The notes: generated from the letters alone by a model not told the origin. 11,099 nt of DNA from Bulleidia sp. (GCA_016293365.1 JAEDEK010000063.1:1-11099); one strand, 5' to 3'; shown: positions 1-7,890, counted from the first letter of the stretch. Made by a program: numbers and translations.

Positions 1-72
1 ACATCCACTTCATTGCTGGTTTTTGCTGTATGACGGCTGGTTCATCTTTCAGCCTACAATCAAGGAAATCAG

Positions 73-186
73 ATGTCTGATATGCCTGATACAATAATCT
101 GCAATAGAGCAGAACTAGGTAGACTGAATCTCATCAATTACACAATCAACAAAATGGTTGAAGAACGGATTATAATAAAAGACTAA
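73..186 (+). CDS. Doubtful 37-residue small ORF, unknown function
   Basis: An ATG at 73 is preceded by AAGGA with a 6-nt gap, a reasonable ribosome binding site. The reading frame ends at TAA 184-186 and encodes a charged, Ile/Asn-rich peptide starting MSDMPDTIICN and ending EERIIIKD. The same frame is open upstream to a TGA at 31-33, so this could also be the tail of a degraded larger gene. I recognise no family. Nothing else convincing is visible in 1-220; the GGDEF gene on the other strand ends at 221. Confidence 0.22.
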   Translation: MSDMPDTIICNRAELGRLNLINYTINKMVEERIIIKD

Positions 187-220
187 TCATTGATTCATGA
201 CCGGTATATTTTGCACTTAC

Positions 221-1276
221 TTATTTTCTGTGATTGTGGGATGTAATCTTGTTTTCATACATGGATCTGTCTGCACGATCAAACAATACACGGAAAGAAC
301 AGTTTGGATAATCTGTGGATACTGCATGGCCACAGGCATAACTGATTTCCAAATATTCACTTCCACCATGATGCATGTGATTGAATTCCTTCACTTCTTT
401 TTCCAGTTTCTGCAGAATACCGGATACCTGTTCTTCAGTTCCATCATAAATCACCGCCATGAATTCATCCCCTCCATATCTGCCGACAAAGTGTGGCGAT
501 GGAATCGAATTACGCAGCAGTCTAGCAAAATTGGCAATCATCTGATCACCAACAGAGTGTCCGAGTCTGTCATTGACTGTTTTCAGGTTATTCAGATCGA
601 AGACAATACATCCGATCGGCTGATTCATGATTTCAGGATCATTGAAGAATGATTCACACCTGCTTTTGTTCGGTAATCCTGTATGCTGGTCGGTATATGC
701 CTGCTGTTCAAGCTGACTGTTTTTCCTTCTGATCCTTGCATTTTCCACATACCGGGCAATCATGATAATGATCAGAATACTGATGTCAGCTGTTGACAGA
801 AACTCCAGATACCGTAAACCCGTGGCAATGGACTGTGAATAGTCTTCTGCAGCAAATACCGTCTGATCTGCCATTCGGAAATATTCTTCACTGATGTCTA
901 CAATCTCTGTATTCTCATAACCAATGTTCCTGACTTTATAGATTTCATCCTTCAATACCTGCCAGTATTTCATCTGTTCATCCAGATCCTGCTGGTATGT
1001 TTCATCCTTCAGACTGACAAGGTTGTATTTTCCGCCTCCGAACTTCAATCCGTTCAGTATTTCGTCCAGATATTCAATCAGCTGATCATTTGGTCTTTCT
1101 GCTATTTCAAGTTTCACTTCACGTTGCGTTGCCCCATGGATGATACCAGCATAATTAATGACCCTTGCAGTTCCCTGCAATGCATCAATACGTATGATCA
1201 TTACCGTAACAAACCCCATCATCAGTATTACCAGAACGCTCTGAATCAGCGTCATTGCTGATTTGATTTTTTTCAT
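221..1276 (-). CDS. Membrane-bound diguanylate cyclase (GGDEF domain)
   Basis: Predicted to make cyclic di-GMP from two GTP at the inner face of the membrane, in response to a signal sensed outside. The 351-residue protein has a basic N-terminus and a first membrane segment (about residues 8-30). A helical extracytoplasmic region (31-160) follows; its ARVINYAGIIHGATQR stretch recalls PilJ-type sensor modules. A second membrane segment (161-178) leads to a GGDEF domain (192-345). The catalytic motif RYGGDEF is intact at 266-272 and a typical end, ADRSMYENK, is present. The RxxD inhibitory site normally five residues before GGDEF is absent (PSPH instead), so product inhibition at that site is unlikely. 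I chose ATG 1276 because the predicted transcription start near 1313 leaves a 37-nt leader. A GTG at 1303 adds nine residues, and its GGAG would lie at the very mRNA 5' end. The gene appears to be a single transcription unit. Confidence 0.9.
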   Translation of the reverse strand: MKKIKSAMTLIQSVLVILMMGFVTVMIIRIDALQGTARVINYAGIIHGATQREVKLEIAERPNDQLIEYLDEILNGLKFGGGKYNLVSLKDETYQQDLDEQMKYWQVLKDEIYKVRNIGYENTEIVDISEEYFRMADQTVFAAEDYSQSIATGLRYLEFLSTADISILIIIMIARYVENARIRRKNSQLEQQAYTDQHTGLPNKSRCESFFNDPEIMNQPIGCIVFDLNNLKTVNDRLGHSVGDQMIANFARLLRNSIPSPHFVGRYGGDEFMAVIYDGTEEQVSGILQKLEKEVKEFNHMHHGGSEYLEISYACGHAVSTDYPNCSFRVLFDRADRSMYENKITSHNHRK

Positions 1277-1319
1277 AACACCATCCCGTTTGTAATATAT
1301 CACTCACATTACTCCGGCT

Positions 1320-1348
1320 ATGATATGAGGTCAGACATGATATGTCAA
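1320..1348 (-). promoter_or_regulatory. Promoter of the GGDEF gene
   Basis: On the minus strand a perfect -35 TTGACA (1348-1343) is followed after exactly 17 nt by TATCAT (1325-1320, 5/6 matches to TATAAT). The start of transcription would be near 1313. The 9-mer TGATATGTC occurs inside the promoter (1338-1346) and again upstream (1411-1419), with a related TGATATGAGG at 1321, so the repeats may be regulator sites. The rest of 1304-1470 shows no gene. Confidence 0.7.
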
Positions 1349-1470
1349 CAGATACAGGATTCCTTTTTTTAAATCAATGTACAGGTATTGTTCAAATCAG
1401 ACGATACCCGTGATATGTCGTGAAATCAATATAACGTAAAGAAAGTATACTGACGGTCACCGCAGAACAG

Positions 1471-1509
1471 AAAAAAATGCACATTCACCTGGCAGCCATG
1501 TGCACTTTT
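1471..1509 (-). terminator. Rho-independent terminator after the sortase remnant
   Basis: Read on the minus strand, TGCACAT (1506-1500) and ATGTGCA (1484-1478) form a 7-bp stem. It is extended by a G-U pair and A-T pairs and is followed by seven T residues (1477-1471). The hairpin begins directly at the stop codon of the sortase fragment, so it closes the TetR, surface protein and sortase transcription unit. Confidence 0.8.
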
Positions 1510-1947
1510 CATACTTTTTCAAACCGGAATACTCTTCTCTGTAACCCATCAAATGTACATGTAAACAAAGTAAGATCCCATTCTCCACTGTTCAGCTGTT
1601 CCACATCTCCCGGTCGCATTATTTCCTGTTCAAAAAGCTGATAGGTAAATACATTACCGTCAATATCAGACAATACTGCTGTATCACCTGTATTCATCCG
1701 ATACAGAAATCCGAAGTGAGCATAACTGTTATGGGCACAGATAATCATATCATCCGTGTATGCGGAACCACTGTATCTGCATAGAGCCATCCACATACCA
1801 TTCGAATGGCTTCTGAACATAAGAAAACCAGGAGAATATGATATGCATCCATATCCCCCTGGCACTCTTTCTTCGGTTTTTTGATGAAATAATCAATCCG
1901 CTTTGGTGAATGTCACCCAGCAGTAACCATCTCTGCCGATCCATCAA
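1509..1947 (-). pseudogene. Sortase gene remnant (C-terminal catalytic half)
   Basis: The readable part is a 118-codon frame from GTG 1865 to TGA 1509. It carries the end of a sortase catalytic barrel: CRYSGSAYTDD, the catalytic His in IICAHN (residue 45), the Cys in WDLTLFTC (residue 103) and the Arg seven residues later (residue 110). A whole sortase has about 200 or more residues with a membrane segment and further strands before this point, and those are missing. Upstream in the same frame there are TGA codons at 1893-1895 and 1944-1946. A different frame is open from the TTG/ATG near 1947. I therefore read it as a frameshifted, truncated gene rather than a working transpeptidase. It lies 20 nt after the surface protein gene, in the position of a dedicated sortase. 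Confidence 0.72.
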
Positions 1948-1967
1948 CGATATTCCCTGAGGATGTA

Positions 1968-4900
1968 TTATTTGAACAGTGACAGTTTTCTTGCTACGGC
2001 AAGCAGCAATGCTACATTACCTGCCAGAGACACAGTTCCAACCCCAAGGCTGACATATGTGATTGTCTGTGTACTTTTGATCTCTTCCATATGATCCGTA
2101 TCCGTCTGCTCCTGTGTTTCAACCTGTTTCTGCAGATCTTTCAGTTCCTGACGAAGAACATCAAGTTCATTTTGAAGCAGCTCAATGTCTTTCTTATGTA
2201 CGGATATTACTTCTTCCACCGTTGCATTTGCAGCATCAATATTGTTCTGCATTGCACTGTCTGCCATTGAAGATGCAGCATCCAGTGTTGAAGAGATGGT
2301 ATCAATTCTGTTATTGATGGTTTCGAAATCAGTTGTCATGTTTTCCGTCAGTTCATTTCTGACTTCTTCCAGATCATCCTGAACCTGTTCGATTTTTTTA
2401 CCTGTCAGTTCATCTGACTGTTTCATCAGATCCTGCAGAGCTGTAAGTTTATCCTGCAGAGATGCAATATCAGACTTCATAAGCAGATCGGCACTTGTAT
2501 ATGCATCTGTCAGATCAGCTACTGCCTGCTCCATTGATTCATCTGTAGCATTTCTGACTTCATCAATCGCTGCAGTAAGATCTGCATTGACCTTGTCAAT
2601 GGCTGTCTGCAGTGCAGCATCTGCTTCTGTTGTTGTCTGCTGTAATTCTGCAAGCTGATCAGACTGAGCAGCAAGCTCAGAATTCAGCAGTGCATCAGCT
2701 TCCTTGTAAGCCGCAATCAGGTTATTAATGCTTTCCGCATTGGCTGTTCCCTGTTCCGCAAGTTGTGTATTTAAGGCATCGATCTGTGCCTGCATTTCCG
2801 TTTTAGCATCAGCAATCAGGTTTTCAATTTCCTGTGGGGTTAAAGAGAATGCAATGAATACTTCATTGGAAGGAATACCCATATACCCAGAAGCACCGCC
2901 ATCAATTTCACGATAACTTGATACTGCATAGGTTGCACTGTTGTTCGTATACTGGCTGACATCAATTTCAGTTGTATGTGGGCTACCTGCACCTGTATTG
3001 CTGACAATCTTTACTTTTTCGCCATCTTGCCAGATGACAAAATGCGTAATCTCCATTCTTCCTGTTTCCAGTTCCGGACTTGTCCATGTCAGTGTTACTT
3101 TACCATCATTTTCCGATGTATATTCCGCAGTCAGGTCATCTGCCGGTTTAGGAAGATCCCTTTGGTTTCTCACAGCATAACCGACAAATGGTACGCCTGC
3201 AAACAGATCTGATGTTTTCCAACCGATCAGTTTCCAGTCAAAACCATAATCATCCAGATCTTCCGTCAGATTCTGAACAGCACCAGATGTCTCTTCCGTT
3301 GTGATATGAGCGCTTGAAATTGATCTGTTGCTGAGATATTCATAATCTGCGGTGACACCCTCATACGCACTGACAGGGATAAGACCTCCATCAGCCCCGA
3401 AAAGAATCGCCAGATTTGCATAGCATCCTTCCGCAATGGTTGTTGTCTTCTCTGTTTCCAGTGTTGTGGAATATGTCTGTTCCTGTGTACCTCCTGCGTA
3501 CGAAAGTTTCATCCATGTTTCGGTACTGCCACTCTTTGCCGTACCAAGATCCCAGCCACCACTTTGACTTGTAGAACCATAGACAGTGCCATCGTCTGCA
3601 TATCTGAACGGATTACCTTCGTTATCCAGATAGTATTTTGCCATCAGCTCATCCGTAATGATATCCAGTTTATGACTTTCCTCAAGATGAGTCTGCTGAC
3701 TCTTATTCTCATCTACCTTTGTATTGTAGATTGATGCCAGATCGTTATACTGATCCACAGTTACAGATGTAAATACAGGGTATTGAGGAGCGGAAACAAC
3801 CAGTCCTCCCGTTTTCCACTCACCGTTCAGATACACGTCGTAGAAGTAGTAGTACATCAGTGTCTGACGGAGAATGACCTGATTCTGGTCATTTGCTTCA
3901 AATGTTCCCGTGAATGTATTTTCCACACTTTCAGTAAATTCTTTATTCAGTTCGAAGGCACATCCCATCGACATTTCGGTTTTAAGTGGTCCAGCCTCCA
4001 GTTCTGCTGTGATACCGACGTTAAAGGATTCTTCTGATCCTGTGCCTCTTGTGGAACGATAGCTTTCGGAATAGCTGTATTTGGTAGAGCTGTTCTCTGC
4101 GCCAAGTTCGGAATAATATGGTGCAGCCTGCAGGAATGCTACGACTGTAGGATCCGTATATGCAAATGCCTTGCCGCTGTATCTTGTAATAACAGAGTCA
4201 TCTCCGATGTCAACCGGAATCATCAGTGCAACCGGACTTCCATTAGATCCATCAACAAAAGCCTGACTGTCACCGATTGTCTCTCCTTCAGCTGTCATAC
4301 GGCCCATAGCTGTTACATGTGAGAACCTCTTGAATTTCAGTTTCAAGCCAGTTCCATAGTATCCACTTGATTCAGGAGCATTCATATCTCCATTCTGCCA
4401 GAATACCCATGACTGAAAGTTGTATTTTCCTTCCACGCTAGGCTTGTTCGTTTCATTTGTGTGTGTTTTGTAGCCGATGGTCAGGATTGTTGCTTCATTT
4501 CCGCCTGCCACACCAAACAGATTTCCTGTTGATGCACTGTAAATAAATACCTCGTCTATATCTTTGCCATAAAGCTTTTCCGTCAGTTCTAAAAATGGAT
4601 TACTGTCACAGTTATCTTCTTTTTCTTCCGTTGTATTTGTTGCAATGGAAGCCAGCTTGCCACTGTCATCCAGGAAATAGAACCAGCCATTAGCGAACAC
4701 ATATTCCTTGGTTCCCTTACCGTTGACCGCAACACACTCGACAGAATACTGCTGGTACAGGTTTTCCCCTTCACGCAGTGAGTCATCTTTGGCGATCGGA
4801 CTGATATCACTTCTGCTCATCAGTCTGATACCACCATCACTCTTGAGTGTTCCAGCCCCTTTCGACTGGTAATATGCATAAGCCATGACATCAGAATTCT

Positions 4901-6158
4901 TACTGTCATCGACACTGATCGGTTTGCTTTCTGTAGTCTTGTTTGTATATCCGGCAACTACTACTTCACCAACACCATCCCCATCGATATCACCAATGGA
5001 AACATCCGGAAATGCCATTGTGATATTGCTTCCATTGATGTTCTGAATGACAGATGTACGGTCTATTTTAAGGTTTTTTACAATGGTATCATTAGATGTA
5101 TTTTTCTGCCCATAACCTACAGCCAATGTTGGAATAACCGTTTTATTCTTTACTGAACTGACAAAACCGGATTCGATATCACCTGTATAGGAAAGTACAG
5201 CCAGATCATCAATACCGTCACCGTTGATATCTCCACTGTCAAGAGACACGCAAAGGTTGTTTCTGATCTTATTATTCTCAACCATACCTGATCTGACGTA
5301 GTCATTGTTCAGATACTTTCCACTTGAATCGGAACCAAGCGTTTCATAAATGTAATCCGAGTGACTGAGACTGATTTCTATCAGTCCGTATCTGTCAGTG
5401 CTATTCATCTTTTTAACAAATGAATTGTAGACAACAAGAGTATCTTTCCCATCGCCATTATAGTCACCCGCTGTAATCTGATAGAAGTTTTTGGAGTCGA
5501 CGACCTGAAGCCCGGTCATCAGCTCGTATACGATTGACTCTTTATTCACAATCGCGCTAGTGCGTAGAACCTCTTTTGTGTCCGCATTAATAATATATAC
5601 ATAAATTGAACCGGTTTTCCTGGTGGTATCCAGTTTTGCACCGATGATTGCGATATAGTTTTTCTTACCACATCCCGTCGGATCAAAAGACACACCCTGA
5701 GCATAACGAAGACCGGAAATATTGCTTATACCTGCCTGAACTAGAGGACGATCTTTCTGTTCAACATATTGAACCATATATTCATCCAGAAGATCTTCAT
5801 GGAATATCTGAGACTTTACTGTTTCGTCTTTTGAAATATACTCGAAGACTTCCATCTTTTCCAGCATGGCAAATTCTTCTTCCTTTTCTGTTGCATATGG
5901 TGTCACAGAGTCGGTATTAAAACCTTCAGGCTCAATACTGTTCTGATTCAACATGGCATTGAAGATCTGTTCGCCGGTCGCATCAGTCTGGTTATAACCA
6001 AGACTGTTATCCGTATTTGGATACCATGGCCTGATAATCATTTCTTCGCTGTCATCAGGTTCATATGGATGAATAGTCATTTCTGCGTTAATCTGTGACA
6101 CAAGCATACCAGGTACCAGTACAAGTGATGTCAACAATGCTGTCAGTGATTTTTTCAT
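1968..6158 (-). CDS. Large secreted, membrane-anchored FG-GAP / Fn3 / coiled-coil surface protein
   Basis: A 1396-residue surface protein. Residues 1-25 are a signal peptide (MKK, hydrophobic core, cleavage near QINA-E). Residues about 150-560 look like an FG-GAP beta-propeller with three clear calcium-loop motifs: DYNGDGKD at 232, DINGDGIDD at 310 and DIDGDGVGE at 390. Weaker versions near 159 and 477 give a 73-87 residue spacing. Residues about 685-770 are Ser/Thr/Glu-rich alternating strands. Residues about 1003-1105 resemble an Fn3 domain (VTLTWTSPE). Residues 1106-1360 are long heptad-rich coiled coil, and 1364-1390 form a membrane helix followed by a short basic tail (RKLSLFK). There is no LPXTG motif, so anchoring is by membrane. 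ATG 6158 has a strong AGGAGG ten nt upstream and overlaps the TetR stop (ATGA), which implies translational coupling. A role in adhesion or host contact is plausible but not shown by the sequence. Confidence 0.85.
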   Translation of the reverse strand: MKKSLTALLTSLVLVPGMLVSQINAEMTIHPYEPDDSEEMIIRPWYPNTDNSLGYNQTDATGEQIFNAMLNQNSIEPEGFNTDSVTPYATEKEEEFAMLEKMEVFEYISKDETVKSQIFHEDLLDEYMVQYVEQKDRPLVQAGISNISGLRYAQGVSFDPTGCGKKNYIAIIGAKLDTTRKTGSIYVYIINADTKEVLRTSAIVNKESIVYELMTGLQVVDSKNFYQITAGDYNGDGKDTLVVYNSFVKKMNSTDRYGLIEISLSHSDYIYETLGSDSSGKYLNNDYVRSGMVENNKIRNNLCVSLDSGDINGDGIDDLAVLSYTGDIESGFVSSVKNKTVIPTLAVGYGQKNTSNDTIVKNLKIDRTSVIQNINGSNITMAFPDVSIGDIDGDGVGEVVVAGYTNKTTESKPISVDDSKNSDVMAYAYYQSKGAGTLKSDGGIRLMSRSDISPIAKDDSLREGENLYQQYSVECVAVNGKGTKEYVFANGWFYFLDDSGKLASIATNTTEEKEDNCDSNPFLELTEKLYGKDIDEVFIYSASTGNLFGVAGGNEATILTIGYKTHTNETNKPSVEGKYNFQSWVFWQNGDMNAPESSGYYGTGLKLKFKRFSHVTAMGRMTAEGETIGDSQAFVDGSNGSPVALMIPVDIGDDSVITRYSGKAFAYTDPTVVAFLQAAPYYSELGAENSSTKYSYSESYRSTRGTGSEESFNVGITAELEAGPLKTEMSMGCAFELNKEFTESVENTFTGTFEANDQNQVILRQTLMYYYFYDVYLNGEWKTGGLVVSAPQYPVFTSVTVDQYNDLASIYNTKVDENKSQQTHLEESHKLDIITDELMAKYYLDNEGNPFRYADDGTVYGSTSQSGGWDLGTAKSGSTETWMKLSYAGGTQEQTYSTTLETEKTTTIAEGCYANLAILFGADGGLIPVSAYEGVTADYEYLSNRSISSAHITTEETSGAVQNLTEDLDDYGFDWKLIGWKTSDLFAGVPFVGYAVRNQRDLPKPADDLTAEYTSENDGKVTLTWTSPELETGRMEITHFVIWQDGEKVKIVSNTGAGSPHTTEIDVSQYTNNSATYAVSSYREIDGGASGYMGIPSNEVFIAFSLTPQEIENLIADAKTEMQAQIDALNTQLAEQGTANAESINNLIAAYKEADALLNSELAAQSDQLAELQQTTTEADAALQTAIDKVNADLTAAIDEVRNATDESMEQAVADLTDAYTSADLLMKSDIASLQDKLTALQDLMKQSDELTGKKIEQVQDDLEEVRNELTENMTTDFETINNRIDTISSTLDAASSMADSAMQNNIDAANATVEEVISVHKKDIELLQNELDVLRQELKDLQKQVETQEQTDTDHMEEIKSTQTITYVSLGVGTVSLAGNVALLLAVARKLSLFK

Positions 6159-6757
6159 GGTTGGTGTTCCTCCTTTGTTTCAGGTTTTATCTGAGATAGA
6201 TACATTGAAATACCTTTCTTCAGCACTCCCAGCTGTGCCTGAAGATAATATTCGTCTTCGAACAGTGCATAATGTACGCATGCTCTGACAAAAATAAAGA
6301 TCAGTGGCGTGATGATATCCGCAGGGATGTCAAGAATCTTTTCCAGTTTTCTGCCATAGGTGGAATATCGCTGATTGATCCCTTCAAAATAGAATTTTCC
6401 ATATTCATGGTATTTCGGCTGTGTGTAGATCTGATACATCAGCCGGTATTTTTTGCCATGCTCATGTGCAGTCCAGTAAGGAATCTTTTCAATATAATCC
6501 TTCAGCTGACTGACATCCGTCGGAGCCCTTTCCATGAAGTCATCTTCCACTTTTTTCATGCAATGTGAGGTTGCCTGAATAATCAGATCATCCAGATCCC
6601 TGAAGTAGGTATACAGATTTGCCGCAGAGAAACCGCATGCTTTTGCAAGTTCCTTCATGCCGACAGATCCAAGTCCTTTTTCCGCATAACAGGCAAAGCA
6701 TTTTTCCATAATCTCGTTTTTTCGACGGGAATATTCTTCCTCATTCCGCACTCTCAT
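6155..6757 (-). CDS. TetR/AcrR-family transcriptional regulator
   Basis: A 200-residue protein of normal TetR length. The N-terminal helix-turn-helix is at about residues 30-55 (SVGMKELAKACGFSAANLYTYF), the classic pattern with the Tyr-Phe pair before RDLDDLI. The remaining helices would form the ligand and dimer domain; they resemble no subfamily I can name, so the effector is unknown. The last codons overlap the surface-protein start by 4 nt, so the regulator is probably made from the same mRNA as the protein it may control. The ATG at 6757 lacks a strong ribosome binding site (GAAAGAAATGG). Autoregulation is likely for the family, and candidate operators lie in the 480-bp upstream gap. Confidence 0.88.
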   Translation of the reverse strand: MRVRNEEEYSRRKNEIMEKCFACYAEKGLGSVGMKELAKACGFSAANLYTYFRDLDDLIIQATSHCMKKVEDDFMERAPTDVSQLKDYIEKIPYWTAHEHGKKYRLMYQIYTQPKYHEYGKFYFEGINQRYSTYGRKLEKILDIPADIITPLIFIFVRACVHYALFEDEYYLQAQLGVLKKGISMYLSQIKPETKEEHQP

Positions 6758-6794
6758 ATGACCATTTCTTTCGTATTGACTGATCGACCATTAA

Positions 6795-6834
6795 ATTATT
6801 TATAAAAAAAGAAGCGGAAACAACATCATTTCCG
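6795..6834 (-). promoter_or_regulatory. Possible TetR-operon promoter with overlapping inverted repeat
   Basis: On the minus strand TTGTTT (6823-6818) and AATAAT (6800-6795) are 17 nt apart and could be weak -35 and -10 boxes, giving a 31-nt leader. A perfect 6-bp inverted repeat, CGGAAA (6815-6820) and TTTCCG (6829-6834), covers the -35. It could be a repressor site. It is also followed on the minus strand by CTTCTTTTTTT, so it could instead act as a weak terminator or attenuator. Confidence 0.3.
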
Positions 6835-6851
6835 TATTTTGCTGCCAACTC

Positions 6852-6870
6852 TGTAACATTTTATGTAACA
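6852..6870. promoter_or_regulatory. 19-bp inverted repeat, possible operator
   Basis: TGTAACATTTTATGTAACA has two 8-bp half-sites around a 3-bp centre with one mismatched pair. The half-site TGTAACAT recurs exactly on the opposite strand at 7068-7075, and its core GTAACATT also sits inside the 6996-7014 palindrome (opposite strand). This suggests a set of related binding sites between the divergent TetR operon and the DUF5688 gene. Confidence 0.35.
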
Positions 6871-6965
6871 CGAATATTGATAGAAATATGACGTTTCATC
6901 CGAAAAACACGATCTGAAATCATCGGCATTTCCATAAAACATCTCGTTTTGTATATGTATTGTTG

Positions 6966-7014
6966 TTGAAATCGGATCATGTATGTTTTTTATTCACTGA
7001 ATGTTACGTTCAGT
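6966..7014 (+). promoter_or_regulatory. Rightward promoter with TetR-like operator
   Basis: TTGAAA (6966-6971, 5/6 match) and TTTATT (6989-6994, 4/6) are 17 nt apart. The predicted start near 7001 falls inside ACTGAATGTTACGTTCAGT (6996-7014). In this 19-bp palindrome eight of nine pairs match, around a single central base. Length and symmetry fit a TetR-family operator placed to block initiation. Its owner is most simply the TetR gene read in the opposite direction, which is an inference. Confidence 0.45.
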
Positions 7015-7137
7015 CATTGTATTAGCAATATAAATATCTCATAAATACACTTTTTTCATTACATTCGATGTTACACATGAGCCATAGATACTGCCATTAC
7101 TGTTTCACATCCGTCTGGTTCAGACCATGTCCTGGTA

Positions 7138-7166
7138 CAGGAGCAGATTCCGATCTCCTGCTTTTT
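7138..7166 (+). terminator. Terminator-like hairpin in the DUF5688 leader
   Basis: CAGGAG (7138-7143) and CTCCTG (7155-7160) form a perfect 6-bp GC-rich stem with an 11-nt loop, followed by CTTTTTC. It lies about 80 nt before the DUF5688 start and about 140 nt after the predicted promoter, with no convincing ORF in between. The stretch CCTG (7131-7134) could instead pair with the CAGG of the stem, giving a competing structure. This fits attenuation, or the end of a short RNA. The rest of 7015-7230 shows no gene I can support. Confidence 0.4.
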
Positions 7167-7245
7167 CTGAAAATATCACTTAATCTGGACTTTTTTTCGT
7201 GGGTTCTGCATTTCCCGGTAATAACTACAATGGAGGTTGATAAAT

Positions 7246-7890
7246 ATGTATTATTCAGACAACATTGCGGTAGACCGCAGCAGACTCACCGATTACGATT
7301 TTATTCGAACACGTCTTTTTCTAAGACTGATCAATCCGAGGATCAACAGAACCAGCTATATGAATTCCCCGTACACTTCATTTCTTGATCTGAAGATTGT
7401 CTATCACATCATGATTAAAGAAACAGTCGACAAAGTTGCGTCCGTCCGTGTGGACAACCATCTATTTGATCAGTATGGAGTATCACTGGAAACCCTTCAC
7501 GCCGATGCACTGAAAGGCTCTGTGAAAATGTTTCCTTCCCGCATACTCCCCGTTTCATCCATGCTGAACCACGCAGATGAAGAAAAAGGATGGAAGGAGG
7601 ATCCTGCCATCATCTGTATTACCAATACAGATGGTATGTATGGTGCAACATCCATTGTCTATCCCGATACACTGAAGACGATCGCTGAAAAGGTCAATGC
7701 CAATCTGTACATTATTCCATCATCCGTAGATGAATGTATTGCGGTTACAGACAGTGATAACATTATTCCCGGAAAGATCAAAGATCTGCTGAATGATGTA
7801 AACAGAACACTGCTGCGTTCAGATCAGCGTTTATCGGATCATCTGTATTATTATGACCGGCGTTCCGATCAGCTGATGTCCATGACATGA
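7246..7890 (+). CDS. DUF5688-family protein, short form
   Basis: A 214-residue soluble protein that I recognise as DUF5688-like. Signs are RLFLRLINPRINRTSY followed by FLDLKIVYHI (about residues 24-55), AIICITNTDGMYGATSIVYPDTLKTIAEKVNANLYIIPSSVDECI (121-165), and LSDHLYYYDR near the end. The family is common in gut Bacillota, often in many copies, and its function is not known. Members I remember are around 300 residues or more, so about 90 N-terminal residues seem to be missing; in-frame stops prevent a longer start. ATG 7246 is chosen because GGAGG lies 9 nt before it, while the TTG at 7237 would touch the GGAGG. The gene is divergent from the TetR operon and convergent with the MerR gene, the two stop codons lying 9 nt apart. 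Confidence 0.75.
   Translation: MYYSDNIAVDRSRLTDYDFIRTRLFLRLINPRINRTSYMNSPYTSFLDLKIVYHIMIKETVDKVASVRVDNHLFDQYGVSLETLHADALKGSVKMFPSRILPVSSMLNHADEEKGWKEDPAIICITNTDGMYGATSIVYPDTLKTIAEKVNANLYIIPSSVDECIAVTDSDNIIPGKIKDLLNDVNRTLLRSDQRLSDHLYYYDRRSDQLMSMT

Noticed and set aside
181..202. AATCATTGATT palindrome as a terminator for the GGDEF gene
   Set aside because: The stem would be about 5 bp, AT-rich and with almost no loop, so it is too weak to call.
1750..1947. 65-codon ORF overlapping the sortase remnant
   Set aside because: It is in a different frame from the sortase motifs and has no recognisable domain; it is best seen as the broken 5' region of that gene.
2100..2850. Repetitive coiled-coil coding region considered as a chemoreceptor signalling domain
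   Set aside because: The heptads are present, but the conserved hairpin tip of methyl-accepting proteins is absent and the region is predicted to be outside the cell.
7068..7388. 106-codon ORF beginning at ATG 7068 with a His/Cys/Tyr-rich start
   Set aside because: It has no ribosome binding site, crosses a terminator-like hairpin and overlaps the DUF5688 start in another frame; its sequence resembles no protein family.
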